Shown here one piece after another: positions 16,318 through 25,838 of a stretch of DNA of 64,000 bases. The translations under genes were made by a program, and so were the position numbers. The first letter of the stretch is position 1; every line of letters begins with the position of its first letter. The notes below the pieces were generated by a model. The model was not told the origin of the DNA. It did no database searches and saw only the letters and a program-made list of their open reading frames with translations. Origin of the DNA: JABDQA01 sp963759125 (GTDB lineage: Bacteria > Desulfobacterota > Desulfobulbia > Desulfobulbales > Desulfocapsaceae); NCBI GenBank assembly GCA_963759125.1, contig CAVWXN010000004.1, positions 1-64,000 of the forward strand, written 5' to 3'.

Positions 16318-17721
16318 TTACCAGGTTTCGGTGTTGTAGAATTCCCCAAACAGTTCTTCATCGCTTGGCTTGTCTTCGGCGATAGGCCGGGCCACCCAGG
16401 TATAGTTCAGATAATGTTTCAGAGAGATGTTCTCGTTGGTGACGTTGCCGGCCCAGACGCCGCAGCCCATGCTCGAGGTCATCGGCATGCCGTTGTTAAA
16501 GCTCCCGGCGTTGGCCTTGGACTGGGGCTGCCTGACCATCATTCTACTCACCGGAGCAACCAGGGCAAGCTGATGAATATGATCATCGTTAAAAGAATAA
16601 ATTCCGCATGAGTGGCCTTTGCCCTGGGTTTCGTAGATTTTGGCCACCATGTCCAGGGCATTTTCAAAGCCGCTGTATTTGAAAATGGATAACAGGGTGC
16701 CAAGTTTCTCCGTGGAAAATGGATGATCTATGCCGATTTTGTCTTCTTTTACGATCAGAAACTTCTTGTCCTCGGCTAAGGAGAACCCTGCTTTTTCGGC
16801 GATCTGTTTGGCCGGGCAGGCAATGGTGTCGATGGTGCGGTGACCGTCTGTCCAGAGCACCTTCTCAAGCTGGGATTTCTGCTCGTCGGAGACCAGGTAG
16901 CCGCCTTCCTGCTGCAGTTGCTCTAAGAAAGCATCATAGATGGTTTCTTCGACAATTAGATTGCCGTCCGCCGAGCATCCGGAGCCGAAATCGGACATCT
17001 TGCTGAGCATGCTGTTGTGGGCTGCTTCTTCGATGTCAGCCGTTTCATCAATCACCATGGTGGAATTACCCTGACCAGCCGCATAAGCCGGTTTGCCGGA
17101 CATGTGGGCCGATTTGGCCATGGCCGGCCCGCCGGTGGCAATGGTCAGGTCGCAGATGGCCATGAGTTCCTGGGCCAGGGGGATGGACGGTTTCTCTGCA
17201 CAGACATAGAGATCTTCGGGCAAGCCAATCATTTTAAGGGCTTTACGCATCACCCGCACGGTCTCTATGGTTGTCTGCTTGGCTCGCGGATGCGGGGAGA
17301 AAACCACCGCATTTTTAGCTTTGAGCGCATAGATGCCCATACCGGGAGGGGTAAGAGCCGGGTTGGTGGTCGGTACCAGTGCTGCGACCACACCAACCGG
17401 TTTGGCATATTTGACCAGCCCCTTCTCAGGAATTTCCTCAACGATGCCCACGCTTTTCTGACGCAAAGCATCGCGGAGCACACCTTTAATTTTAAAACGT
17501 TTATTGGGGCGGCCCTCCCAGTCACCCAGACCGCTCTCTTCCACACCCATCCGTGCCAGCCGGGTAAAGGTTTTCTCATTGGCCGTGGCCCAGGCCACCG
17601 CCTGAATGGCTCGGTCAACTTCAGCCTGGGAGAGGTGGTCTATCTGTTTCTGGGCTGTTCGAGCCCGGGTGAGGAGCTCCAGGGCGTATTGCTTCTCTTC
17701 CTCGGTAATTGCTCGTGCCAT
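16318..17721 (-). CDS. Coenzyme A-acylating aldehyde dehydrogenase
   Basis: About 467 residues, aldehyde dehydrogenase fold. The catalytic cysteine is in DFGSGCSADGNLIVEE and the nucleotide region in VGVVAALVPTTNPALTPPG. TGGPAMAKSAHMSGKPA and the overall pattern are those of the acylating class (EutE, AdhE N-domain, and SauS-type sulfoacetaldehyde dehydrogenases), which convert an aldehyde plus CoA and NAD(P) to an acyl-CoA. ATG 17721 has AAGGAG eight bases upstream. It leads the leftward operon and has its own strong promoter at 17873-17901. It probably takes the aldehyde made by the ThDP enzyme. Confidence 0.87.
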   Translation of the reverse strand: MARAITEEEKQYALELLTRARTAQKQIDHLSQAEVDRAIQAVAWATANEKTFTRLARMGVEESGLGDWEGRPNKRFKIKGVLRDALRQKSVGIVEEIPEKGLVKYAKPVGVVAALVPTTNPALTPPGMGIYALKAKNAVVFSPHPRAKQTTIETVRVMRKALKMIGLPEDLYVCAEKPSIPLAQELMAICDLTIATGGPAMAKSAHMSGKPAYAAGQGNSTMVIDETADIEEAAHNSMLSKMSDFGSGCSADGNLIVEETIYDAFLEQLQQEGGYLVSDEQKSQLEKVLWTDGHRTIDTIACPAKQIAEKAGFSLAEDKKFLIVKEDKIGIDHPFSTEKLGTLLSIFKYSGFENALDMVAKIYETQGKGHSCGIYSFNDDHIHQLALVAPVSRMMVRQPQSKANAGSFNNGMPMTSSMGCGVWAGNVTNENISLKHYLNYTWVARPIAEDKPSDEELFGEFYNTETW

Positions 17722-17853
17722 GATATTGTCTCCTTGGTAAGGGGCCAGCAAAAGGATCTAACGGTCGTTGATGCAGGTTGACACTCTGGTGAAATTTACG
17801 CAGTTCTCAACTGATCGATTTTTGACCATTTGGACGCCGGTTTAGAAAAAATA

Positions 17854-17901
17854 GAACGATATTCTGCTGAACAGGATACTTCTGACACCATTAGCTGTCA
17901 A
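17854..17901 (-). promoter_or_regulatory. Promoter and operator of the acylating aldehyde dehydrogenase operon
   Basis: On the minus strand TTGACA (17901-17896), a 17-base spacer and TATCCT (17878-17873) precede the gene. An operator-like block CTGTTC-N2-CA-N2-ATAT-N-GT begins on the last bases of the -10 (17874-17854). It matches 15 of 21 positions of the block at 7671-7691 and stands at the same distance from the -10. The rest of 17722-18163 holds no gene that I can support. Confidence 0.62.
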
Positions 17902-18163
17902 TAAAAATATTCCGTGCTTTTGGGTGCATAAAATAACTTTTTATAATGCAGCTGCAGCTCGCTTTTGACAGGTCTGCAGATATGGGGAGTGGGACAACTT
18001 CCGGGAGCACAATTAAATAACAATCGCGGCGGGGTAATTGTGTGAGCTGCCTCAATTGTCGAATCTCGTCGCCGAATCGACCGCTGCAAGATGAGAGAGG
18101 TGAAGCGCCGGACGATTTAGTTCCGTTTAGATCTCAGCTGGAGGGGCAGGCCTCAACTCCTCA

Positions 18164-18973
18164 TCATTGCCGGATGGGCGCGCCCAGCAGTTCCGAAATC
18201 TTACGGCTGGCCTCCAAAAGCTTGTGAGCAATTTCAGGCTCCCGTTCTTTTGAAAATCGCTGCACCGGGCCGACAACGGTGAGGACCGATTCGACTTTGC
18301 CATCGTAATCAAAGACCGGAGCGGCGATAGCAGCGACCTCGAGTTCTCGTTCCCCCCTGTTGACCTCGTAGCCGCGCTCTTTTATGGTGGCAAGTTTTTT
18401 AGCCAGAGCCTTCGAACTGGTTAGCGTTTCCGAGGTGAATTTCTCGAGTTTGGGCTGGCTGAGGATCTTCTCCGACAACTCCTCTGGCCCATAGGACATG
18501 AAAATCCTCCCGGCGGCAGAGGCATGCAGTTCCATCTTTTCTCCTTCCTGAATATCGAAGACAAGCCGGGACGAACCGTATTCTCTTGCCAGACAGATAC
18601 AGTTTTCTCCGTCCAGATGGAACAGGGCAACAGATTCACCGGTGCTGACCGCCAGTTGTTTCATTGTTGATTTAGATAAGGTGATAAGTGAGTTGGTGCG
18701 CTCATACACCTTTCCAAGAGTCATGAGCTTTGGACCAAGCCGGTAGCTGGAGGAAGGCATACGGGTGAGAAAACGCAGGGCAACCAGGGTACCGCACAAG
18801 CGGTGAATCCGACTTTTATATAAGCCGGATTTTTCGCTCAACTCGCGCAGGGAGAGTTCCGGCTCCCTGATGGTGAAGTAATCTAAAATTCTGAGAGCGG
18901 TCGCAAGGCTGTCTACGATCGGCACCGATGAGGTGTTTTTTTTTTCTTTTCCTGGGCTGGTCTTCTTGGTCAT
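18164..18973 (-). CDS. IclR family transcriptional regulator
   Basis: A 269-residue regulator. The N-terminal winged helix is LATALRILDYFTIREPELSL, then LRELSEKSGLYKSRIHRLC; the C-terminal effector domain includes LHASAAGRIFMS and ends VLTVVGPVQRFSK. IclR proteins control catabolic operons in response to a pathway acid such as glyoxylate, protocatechuate or quinate-type compounds. It sits between the aldehyde dehydrogenase promoter and the HMG-CoA lyase-type gene, so it is the natural candidate to bind the shared operators. Confidence 0.93.
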   Translation of the reverse strand: MTKKTSPGKEKKNTSSVPIVDSLATALRILDYFTIREPELSLRELSEKSGLYKSRIHRLCGTLVALRFLTRMPSSSYRLGPKLMTLGKVYERTNSLITLSKSTMKQLAVSTGESVALFHLDGENCICLAREYGSSRLVFDIQEGEKMELHASAAGRIFMSYGPEELSEKILSQPKLEKFTSETLTSSKALAKKLATIKERGYEVNRGERELEVAAIAAPVFDYDGKVESVLTVVGPVQRFSKEREPEIAHKLLEASRKISELLGAPIRQ

Positions 18974-19085
18974 GAGCGGTTGTGTTCGGGGATAGGGGTT
19001 CCGTTAAATACTGTCAGCAGATATTATACGCAAGCGGAGCAACTTTTTTTAAAAATATCGTCAGTGCTCTTTTACCAGATTTTTA

Positions 19086-19203
19086 CTATATATAAAGGCA
19101 TAAGTTCAAGGCGCCCATCCAGGCAAGGCACGAGCGAGGAGCCGGCACCACAGCGAGTAACGCCGCCTGGTGGGACCGATTGGACCTCTGTCGTTATGTA
19201 TAG
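19086..19203. repeat. MITE-like repeat family B, copy 1
   Basis: A 118-bp element with imperfect terminal inverted repeats of about 24 bp (left CTATATATAAAGGCATAAG, right ends GTCGTTATGTATAG). Its interior (GGCGCCCATCCAGGCAAGGC and GAGCGAGGAGCCGGC) recurs inverted at 30394-30542. This copy lacks about 26 internal bases. It lies in the 625-base gap between the IclR and HMG-CoA lyase-type genes. Elsewhere in the gap, 19268-19288 carries a weaker operator-like block. Confidence 0.75.
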
Positions 19204-19598
19204 ATTAGTCACCGTTATCACATTCAGCATCAATCCATATGTCGTTTCAGAGATTTTCAGAATCGTTCTTTCTGCCGATATATTGTTCTTTTGAAAAGAA
19301 TACCCTGTTTGTGGCCGGATAACAATTGATCGTGAAATTCACCTGATAAAAGATAGATAGTTTCAAGTCGCTTCAGTGATAAGACTCAGGTCCTTGGTAC
19401 AGAAATATCAGACTGTAAAGGCCGGAGAGCGGATAAGGAAAGAGTTGACATGAGGTTGGAGCAAATATATCCTGCACATCGTAATTCCGTACTTCCAGAG
19501 AGAACCAAGATCTTCTTTCCTGGTAGCCCGCAAATAAAAGGTAACCTGGCTCTAGGGTGAGCGACTCAGGATAGAATAACAACAATTGGGTGTGAGCC

Positions 19599-20522
19599 GT
19601 GCAAGACAGAGATTCACAAACGAGCATACTCCTAGAAGACGAAGCGCTGAGAGATGGTCTCCAGATTGAATCACAACAGTTTACCGTCGCTCAGAAGATC
19701 GAACTTTTTAAGCTGCTCAGAAGTGCCGGGGTCAGGAGAATACAGGTAGGATCGTTCGTACACCCCCAAATCGTCCCGCAGATGGCAGCCACCGATGAAT
19801 TGATCAAGGCCCTGGGTAAACAGCACGACACCGTCATCTCAGCATTGATCCTTAATGACAAGGGGTTGGAGCGGGCCTTGGCGTGCTCGGTGCCCCACGT
19901 AAGCATGTCGGTATCGGTCAGTGATACGCATAGTCGGAAAAATGCCCGTAAGTCAGCCACTGACGCCCTTGATTCGATGGTTGACCTCATCAGAAACGCC
20001 AGAAAACAGGGGCTTGAGGTGCGGGCTGGTTTACAGAGTGCATTCGGGTGCGTCTACGAAGGCTCGATTTCCGAGAGCGCGGTACTTGCTGCTGCCGAGA
20101 AAATGATGTCTGCAGGTGTGGATGAAATCAACCTGGCGGATTCAACCGGAATGGCCAATCCTTTGACGATACGATCCCTGGTCGACAAGGTTTCCGAGAG
20201 CTTCCCCGAGGCCCGGATTTCCCTGCACCTCCACGATACGAGAGGACTGGGACTGGCGAACATGTTCAGCGGCTATGAAGCCGGTGTCCGGGTATTTGAC
20301 GTCTGTGCCGGAGGATTGGGCGGCTGTCCCTTTATCAAAGGAGCCGCGGGAAATGTTCCCACTGAAGACGCCGTACACATGTTTGAGTCTATGGGAATTG
20401 CCACCGGAATTGACCTCAAGACTCTGATGGGAGCCGTCGATTTCCTCGAGCTGGCCCTGGCACGTCGACTTCCGGGACGCATGAAGAAGGTGCTGAGTTC
20501 GCAGCCGATTTGTAATAGTTGA
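19599..20522 (+). CDS. Hydroxymethylglutaryl-CoA lyase-type enzyme
   Basis: A 307-residue TIM barrel of the HMGL-like family, cleaving a 3-hydroxy-acyl-CoA such as HMG-CoA to acetyl-CoA plus a keto acid. Motifs: DEALRDGLQIE (catalytic Arg-Asp), metal ligands in LHLHDTRGLGLANM, and the lyase signature GGLGGCPFIKGAAGN with the catalytic cysteine, followed by TEDAVHMFESMG. The start appears to be GTG 19599; there is no strong ribosome site, so the start is uncertain by a few codons. It is followed at 88 bases by a type I dehydroquinase. Confidence 0.87.
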   Translation: MQDRDSQTSILLEDEALRDGLQIESQQFTVAQKIELFKLLRSAGVRRIQVGSFVHPQIVPQMAATDELIKALGKQHDTVISALILNDKGLERALACSVPHVSMSVSVSDTHSRKNARKSATDALDSMVDLIRNARKQGLEVRAGLQSAFGCVYEGSISESAVLAAAEKMMSAGVDEINLADSTGMANPLTIRSLVDKVSESFPEARISLHLHDTRGLGLANMFSGYEAGVRVFDVCAGGLGGCPFIKGAAGNVPTEDAVHMFESMGIATGIDLKTLMGAVDFLELALARRLPGRMKKVLSSQPICNS

Positions 20523-20610
20523 GCAAATAACTTACATTACCTCTGTCCTGGCCCATCACTTGGCGAGATAATCTCGCAGGGCGGCAACCATCAGACAACG
20601 GAAGACTGTC

Positions 20611-21384
20611 ATGAGACAACAGAGTGAAGCACAGGTAATAGTTCGAGGCTCAGTGATCGGCGGACTACAGCCGCTCATTTGCCTGCCGCTGGTAGGTGAT
20701 ACTCGGGCCAAGGTTCTCCAGGAGGCCGAGGCACTGGTGCAACTGCAGCCTGATCTGCTGGAATGGCGCATAGATGGTTACGACGAGGTCGAGAATATAG
20801 CAGAGAGCCTGGCGCTGCTCAAAGAGATGCGCGCTATCATCGGCGACACCCCTTTGATATTTACCTGCCGGATAGATCTTGAAGGCGGGATGAAGAAGTT
20901 ATCCCGTGAAGTCAGATTAGAGTTGAACAGTGCGGTTATGGAAACCGGCGATATTGACCTGGTTGACATAGAGCTCTGCAACGATCGGGAATTTATCGAT
21001 ATTATCAAAGATCAGGCCCGGAAACATGGGGTGAAATTAATTCTTTCCTATCATAATTTCGCAGAGACACCCAGCGAACACTTCATCTATTCCAAGCTGG
21101 TCGAAGCGCAGACGGCAGGCGGTGATATTTCAAAATTTGCCGCTATGCCCAAGAATTACGGAGATGTTCTCACCCTTCTGAACGCTACCCAGCGAGCAAG
21201 AAATGAGGCGGTGCAGGTGCCCATTGTGGCAATGTCCATGGGACCTGAAGGGGCGGTGAGCAGATTGGCTGGCGGGCTGTTTGGCTCCGACATTACCTTT
21301 GCAATCGGCATGCAGGCTTCAGCCCCCGGTCAAATACCCATCAAAGAGCTGAGAAATGGTATGGCCCTGCTCTACAAAGGGTAA
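20611..21384 (+). CDS. aroD: Type I 3-dehydroquinate dehydratase
   Basis: A 257-residue class I dehydroquinase, interconverting 3-dehydroquinate and 3-dehydroshikimate through a Schiff-base lysine. Seen: EWRIDGYDEV, FTCRIDLEGG, the catalytic histidine in LILSYHNFAETPS, the Schiff-base lysine in DISKFAAMPKNYGDVL, and VAMSMGPEGAVSR. Class I enzymes serve either biosynthesis or quinate use. Placement behind an HMG-CoA lyase-type gene and an IclR regulator favours a catabolic role here, though it may also feed AroKB in biosynthesis. Confidence 0.92.
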   Translation: MRQQSEAQVIVRGSVIGGLQPLICLPLVGDTRAKVLQEAEALVQLQPDLLEWRIDGYDEVENIAESLALLKEMRAIIGDTPLIFTCRIDLEGGMKKLSREVRLELNSAVMETGDIDLVDIELCNDREFIDIIKDQARKHGVKLILSYHNFAETPSEHFIYSKLVEAQTAGGDISKFAAMPKNYGDVLTLLNATQRARNEAVQVPIVAMSMGPEGAVSRLAGGLFGSDITFAIGMQASAPGQIPIKELRNGMALLYKG

Positions 21385-21399
21385 ATCCAAGAATTCCAG

Positions 21400-21885
21400 C
21401 TATGATTCTCTCATCAGAGGCTGGATATCGGGATGATTGCTGAGCAATTTTAACAACAGCTCGGTGCGCATATCCAAACGTCTTTTTACCATATGCAGCA
21501 GCCGATGCATGAACCTGTACCCCATACTGTGATCCTCTTCAAGCATAGCAAGCATTGTTTTGGCTCGAATGCTCAACACTTCGCAAGGTTCGCCGCAGAC
21601 TGTATCCAGGGTGAATTTCTCATCCCCAAGCATTGACGACCAGCCGAATGAGTATCCCGGCTTAACGGTCCCCATCGAGATGGTGACCTTCTCAGAAATC
21701 CTTTGTTCCAGCAATATCTTGCCCCGTTTCAGCGAATAAAAGGTGGCAGCAGGTTCGCCTCTGCGAAAAATGATCTCCCCGCTTTTAAAACGAAGGAGTT
21801 CAATTTCCGGCAATAACTTCTGGATCATATCTTCGGTGAAGTAGCTTAAGATAATTATATGGTTAACTTCACTCCGTGATACCAT
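21400..21885 (-). CDS. Cyclic nucleotide-binding domain protein
   Basis: A 161-residue soluble protein with a CRP-like cup domain (FKSGEIIFRRGEPAATFYSL, then GYSFGWSSMLGDEKFTLD) and a helical C-terminus. The family phosphate-binding cassette is not clearly conserved and no helix-turn-helix follows, so it is probably a ligand or redox sensor rather than a transcription factor. It converges with aroD and is transcribed in the same direction as the antiporter genes further right. Confidence 0.8.
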   Translation of the reverse strand: MVSRSEVNHIIILSYFTEDMIQKLLPEIELLRFKSGEIIFRRGEPAATFYSLKRGKILLEQRISEKVTISMGTVKPGYSFGWSSMLGDEKFTLDTVCGEPCEVLSIRAKTMLAMLEEDHSMGYRFMHRLLHMVKRRLDMRTELLLKLLSNHPDIQPLMRES

Positions 21886-22009
21886 TTATCTCTCTCCCTA
21901 AAGCATGTTTTTACGCATCAGATCGCGTTGCTGTTCCGTTGGTGCTGAGTTACCATCAGGGTGTGGACATTGGCTGCTGCTTGCTCAGTAAAATGCGCTC
22001 ACGTGTTGC

Positions 22010-23799
22010 TCAATGGAAAAAAAACAATACCGACAGCAAAATTGCTGCCCCCGCCACGCTGATGCCAATCGGTACCGCACCGTCCCGCAGCGCATCGTCG
22101 ATACGACCGCTCAACTGGGTCTGCCTCTCTTCCGAGAAATTCATCGCCTTCCACACTGGCAACATCAGGAGTACCACCAGGCGGGCAGCTCCATTCTCCA
22201 TCTGGGTTGCCAGAGTACTGGTTAATTCCTTAGCAAAAATCCTTTCACAGGTCTGGTTCAAGCTGTTGAGAATCGTCTCGGAAAAACGATAGAGATGAAC
22301 TCCAAGTCTGCGGTAGAACCAATCCGTATCCAGATTGATCGCCCGCATTTCAGCCGGGTAATATCCGGAAAGAATCAGCAGGCAAAAGGCCAGCGCCCCG
22401 AACATCAGAAGCTGAAGCTGACCTACGACATGGGCTGCCGTGTAGGGTACATAATCCACCGGGTATGGCAGGATTGAGTAGAGAGGGTAGGGATAAACTC
22501 CCAGCAACACGCACAGTCCTGCAGCAATTCCCATCGCGATGCAGCATGTTTAATGGCGGCTCCTTGGCTCGTATTCCCGAATCATGACCGAAAAACATGA
22601 AAAAGGGCACCTTGATCCCGGCATGGTGAAAAACGCCGGCCGAGGCGAATTGGAGCATCAGCCAGACGATAATCAGCTTGTTATGCGCCGCGGCGCTGAT
22701 GATCATCGATTTGCTGACAAAACCGCTGAACAGCGGGAAGGCAGAGATGGAGGCCGCGCCGACGATGCAGAACAGGCAGGTCAGCGGCATGGTCTTGTAG
22801 AGCCCGCCCAGATCGGTGCAGCGGATTTTCCCGGTCACCTGCAGCACAGAACCTGCCGCCATGAATAAAAGGGCTTTGTAGAGGATATGGCAGAAGGCAT
22901 GGGACACCGTGCCATTAATTGCCAGGGCCGTTCCTATGCCGATACCGCACATCATGAAGCCCACCTGGTTGATCAGGCTGTAGGCCAGCACCCGGCGGAT
23001 ATCGTTCTCCAGTACCGCATAGAAAATCGGAATCGCCGTCATCACGGCCCCCAGCCAGATCAAAAGTTCAGTTCCCGGAAACATCCGGGCCATCAGGTAG
23101 ACTGCACTTTTGGTGGTAAAGGCACTCAAGAAGACGGCGCCGGCAACGGTCGCCTCCGGGTAGGCGTCACTCAGCCAGGGGTGCAGAGGAGGGATGGCGG
23201 CGTTGACCGCAATACCGAGAAAGATAAGGTAGGAATCGATGCCGGAAAGGTGCATCAGGCCGAATTCCGTGGTTCCGGTTCGCTGAACGTACAATATTAT
23301 TCCGGCCAGCAGGCACAGCCCGCCAAATATATGCACCAGTATATAGCGTATGGCAGCGGCCTGGGAGGCCCTGGTCCGCCTGGCCAGAATCAGAAAAGTG
23401 GAGGCCACGGCCATAATCTCCCAGAAGATATAGAGAGAAAAGACATCCCCGGCAAAGGTCACTCCCAGGGCTCCGCCGGCATAGGCAAAAGCGGCGCAGA
23501 ACTGGAGTGTTGTCGTCGATGTTGAGGGCAAAAACAACACCCAGAAAAGTGACGATGCAGAAGATGTAACCGAAGACCCGGCTTAAGGCGTCAACCCTAC
23601 CGAGAACCAGATCGTAGTCCAGCACCGGGAAAACCCAGCCACTGCCGTTGGCTGCAGTGGCAATGGCCCAAAAAGCCAGAACCGGGAGGGCCAGCATGAA
23701 TCCCGATTTGATCTTCCCCTTGAACAAGGGGATCAAGAGGGCCCCGCCGATGAACAGCAAAGCCGGCGGAAATCTGATTATCAGCGATAACTGGTCCAT
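22010..23799 (-). CDS. Mrp-type antiporter proton-conducting subunit (MrpD/NuoM-like), two frameshifts
   Basis: Inner-membrane ion-translocating subunit of the complex I antiporter family. The reading runs in three pieces: an N-terminal part (MDQLSLIIRFPPALLFIGGA), the core with AFTTKSAVYLMARMFPG and LAYSLINQVGFMMCGIG, and a C-terminal part starting at LNML-IAMGIAAGLCVLLGVYP. One-base shifts are needed near 23505 and near 22545 (an extra base in CTGCATCGC). All pieces match the family in order, so this is either a recently broken gene or an assembly error. Last gene of the Mrp-like operon. Confidence 0.8.
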
Positions 23800-23848
23800 T
23801 GCACGTCCATCTCACTAATCATCTCGGCCCACTCAACAGAAGAGACGT

Positions 23849-24091
23849 TCAGTCATAATAATTTTCATCCCGCTTGACCCACCAGCGCAGAATTTTGGCG
23901 ATAAATATCAACAGCACACATGACACAAAGCCATAGGCGGCATAGAACTCCGGAACGCCCTCCCAGGCGAATTCACCATGTTTGTGGATGAAGGGATCAA
24001 TGAGCAGCAGCGCCAGGAGAGATCCGTAAAATATGAACAGAAAGCGCTTCACATTCCTGGGCTTGTCAAATAAGGTCAGTTCTTTTTTCAT
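23849..24091 (-). CDS. Small two-span membrane protein of the antiporter operon
   Basis: An 80-residue protein starting at ATG 24091 (MKKELTLFDKPRNVKRFLFI). It has two hydrophobic segments separated by DPFIHKHGEFAWEGVPEFYA and a basic C-terminus. It lies between two antiporter subunit genes in the same direction. No named family recalled; probably an accessory subunit of the complex. Confidence 0.7.
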   Translation of the reverse strand: MKKELTLFDKPRNVKRFLFIFYGSLLALLLIDPFIHKHGEFAWEGVPEFYAAYGFVSCVLLIFIAKILRWWVKRDENYYD

Positions 24092-24122
24092 CTCATTCTC
24101 CTGCAACCAATTTCGCCAACTC

Positions 24123-24251
24123 TCAAATAAGAGCCCAGACAAAGACAATGACCAGGTAGATTACGCCTACGGCCAGAGCGATGTAGAAGGCCTGCCGATA
24201 ACCGGGAACCGGCTCATGGGCCAAAATCATTTTTTCCTGTTTCTCTGCCAT
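24123..24251 (-). CDS. 42-residue membrane protein of the antiporter operon
   Basis: ATG 24251 to TGA 24123 encodes MAEKQEKMILAHEPVPGYRQ followed by a single hydrophobic helix (AFYIALAVGVIYLVIVFVWA). It sits seven bases after the stop of the preceding antiporter subunit and 31 bases before the next small gene. The charged N-terminus plus one span suggests a tiny accessory subunit. Easily missed because of its size. Confidence 0.65.
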   Translation of the reverse strand: MAEKQEKMILAHEPVPGYRQAFYIALAVGVIYLVIVFVWALI

Positions 24252-24257
24252 TCTGAT

Positions 24258-25740
24258 TCAACCTCCCATAATTCCCTGAACCGCCAGCCTGGCCAGTCTC
24301 AGAAACGGCTGGGGATAAAAGAAGAGTGCGATCGACAGGCCTGCGGTCATTAACGGGGGAAGCAGGCACCATCTCGGTGCTTCAGCCATTGGCGCATTGA
24401 ACAAGGCTTCTTCCGGGCTGCAGAAAAAAGCGCGATAGACAATTGGTAGAAAATAGGCTGCATTGAGCAGCGAACTGCCCAGCAGCACCACCAGCATGGC
24501 GATCTGATCCGCTTGGATCGTTCCTGTCAGCCAGATGCCATTTACTGATAAAGCCGCCGCAGGGAGGCAAGCCTATCACGCTTAAAGCGCCGATGAAAAA
24601 GGCCGACATGGTGAGCGGCATCCGTTTGCCAAGCCCCCCCATCTGGCTGATGTTCCTGGTGCCCGTTGCTACGAAAATGGCACCGGCACAAAAGAACAGG
24701 GTTATTTTGCCGAAGGCGTGCATGGCGATATGCAGCAGGCCGCCGATCATGCCGCTTTTCGAGAGCAGGGCGATTCCCAGGACAATATAGGAGAGCTGGC
24801 CTATGGTGGAAAAAGCCAGCCTTCGTTTCAAATCATCCTGGGAGAGTGCGATTAAAGAAGACGCCAGTATGGTGACTGCGGCAATTATGCAGACGAGGGT
24901 CGATAGATCAAGACTGGCCAGAAGGTCGATCCCGAAGACGCCGGTCATTACCCGGGCAATACAGAAAACGCCTACTTTTACGACGGCGACCGCATGCAGC
25001 AGGGCGCTCACTGGGGTCGGCGCCACCATAGCTGCCGGCAGCCAGGCATGAAAGGGCATGATAGCGGCCTTGGCAAAACCGAAGACGAAAAGAAGCAGAA
25101 GCATCAGCACCGCGGGCGGATCGAGGGTGCCCGCCATTATGCCCTGGGGCGCAAACTCCAGCGTACCGGTTTTGTGGGCAATAAAAATCATGGCTGGCAG
25201 CACCATGGCAATGGAGGTTCCCAGAATGTAAAAGAGATACTTCCGCCCGGAGCTGCGGGCCTCTTTATCCTGGTGATGGGTTACGAGCGGGTAGGTGGCT
25301 AGAGAAAGCATCTCATAGAAAAGGTACAGGGTCAGCAGGTTGGCCGAGAAGGCAACGCCGATGGTCGCCGACAGTGAGAGGGCAAAAAAGCAGAAGTAAC
25401 GTGTCTGGGAATGCTCCTGCAGCCCCCGCATATAGCCGACAGAGTACAAAGAAGTGACAATCCAGAGAAACGAAGATACCAGGGCGAAGAGCATCCCCAT
25501 GGCATCGACGCGCAAGCCAATGGCAAAGTCAGGCAGCACCTCAGCAATGGTGTATTCCACCTGAAAGCCGGCAAGTATGAGAGGCAGCATCGAGGCAACA
25601 ACGACAAACTTCAGCCCGGCGGCGGTAAACGTCCATGCTTCGCGCACGTTTGGTGAACGGCCCGACAAGATGATGAGCGGGACGGCGAGAAGCGAAGCCA
25701 GAATGGCGATCAATGGCTTTATGGAAACAATAGTATCCAT
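24258..25740 (-). CDS. Mrp-type antiporter proton-conducting subunit, one frameshift
   Basis: About 490 residues once repaired. Motifs include LYLFYEMLSLATYPLVTHHQ, AAIMPFHAWLPAAMVAPTPV, LLHAVAVVKVGVF and RLAFSTIGQLSYIVLG, with the conserved membrane glutamate and lysines of NuoL/M/N-like channels. Near 24522 an extra G puts the last 88 residues in another frame (from TGTIQADQIAMLVVLLGSS to the end). It begins at ATG 25740, 98 bases after the preceding subunit. Confidence 0.82.
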
Positions 25741-25838
25741 TGATCTGGCTAAGAACGGTGTGCGCCTGATCCTGGGATGACGGTCATAAACACCTCAAAA
25801 TGACTTTCATGGCTTTGGCTTGGAAGATTCGCGGGCTC

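Noticed and set aside
22584..23525. Long plus-strand frames opposite the antiporter gene
   Set aside because: Charged, low-complexity shadows of a membrane protein gene on the other strand.
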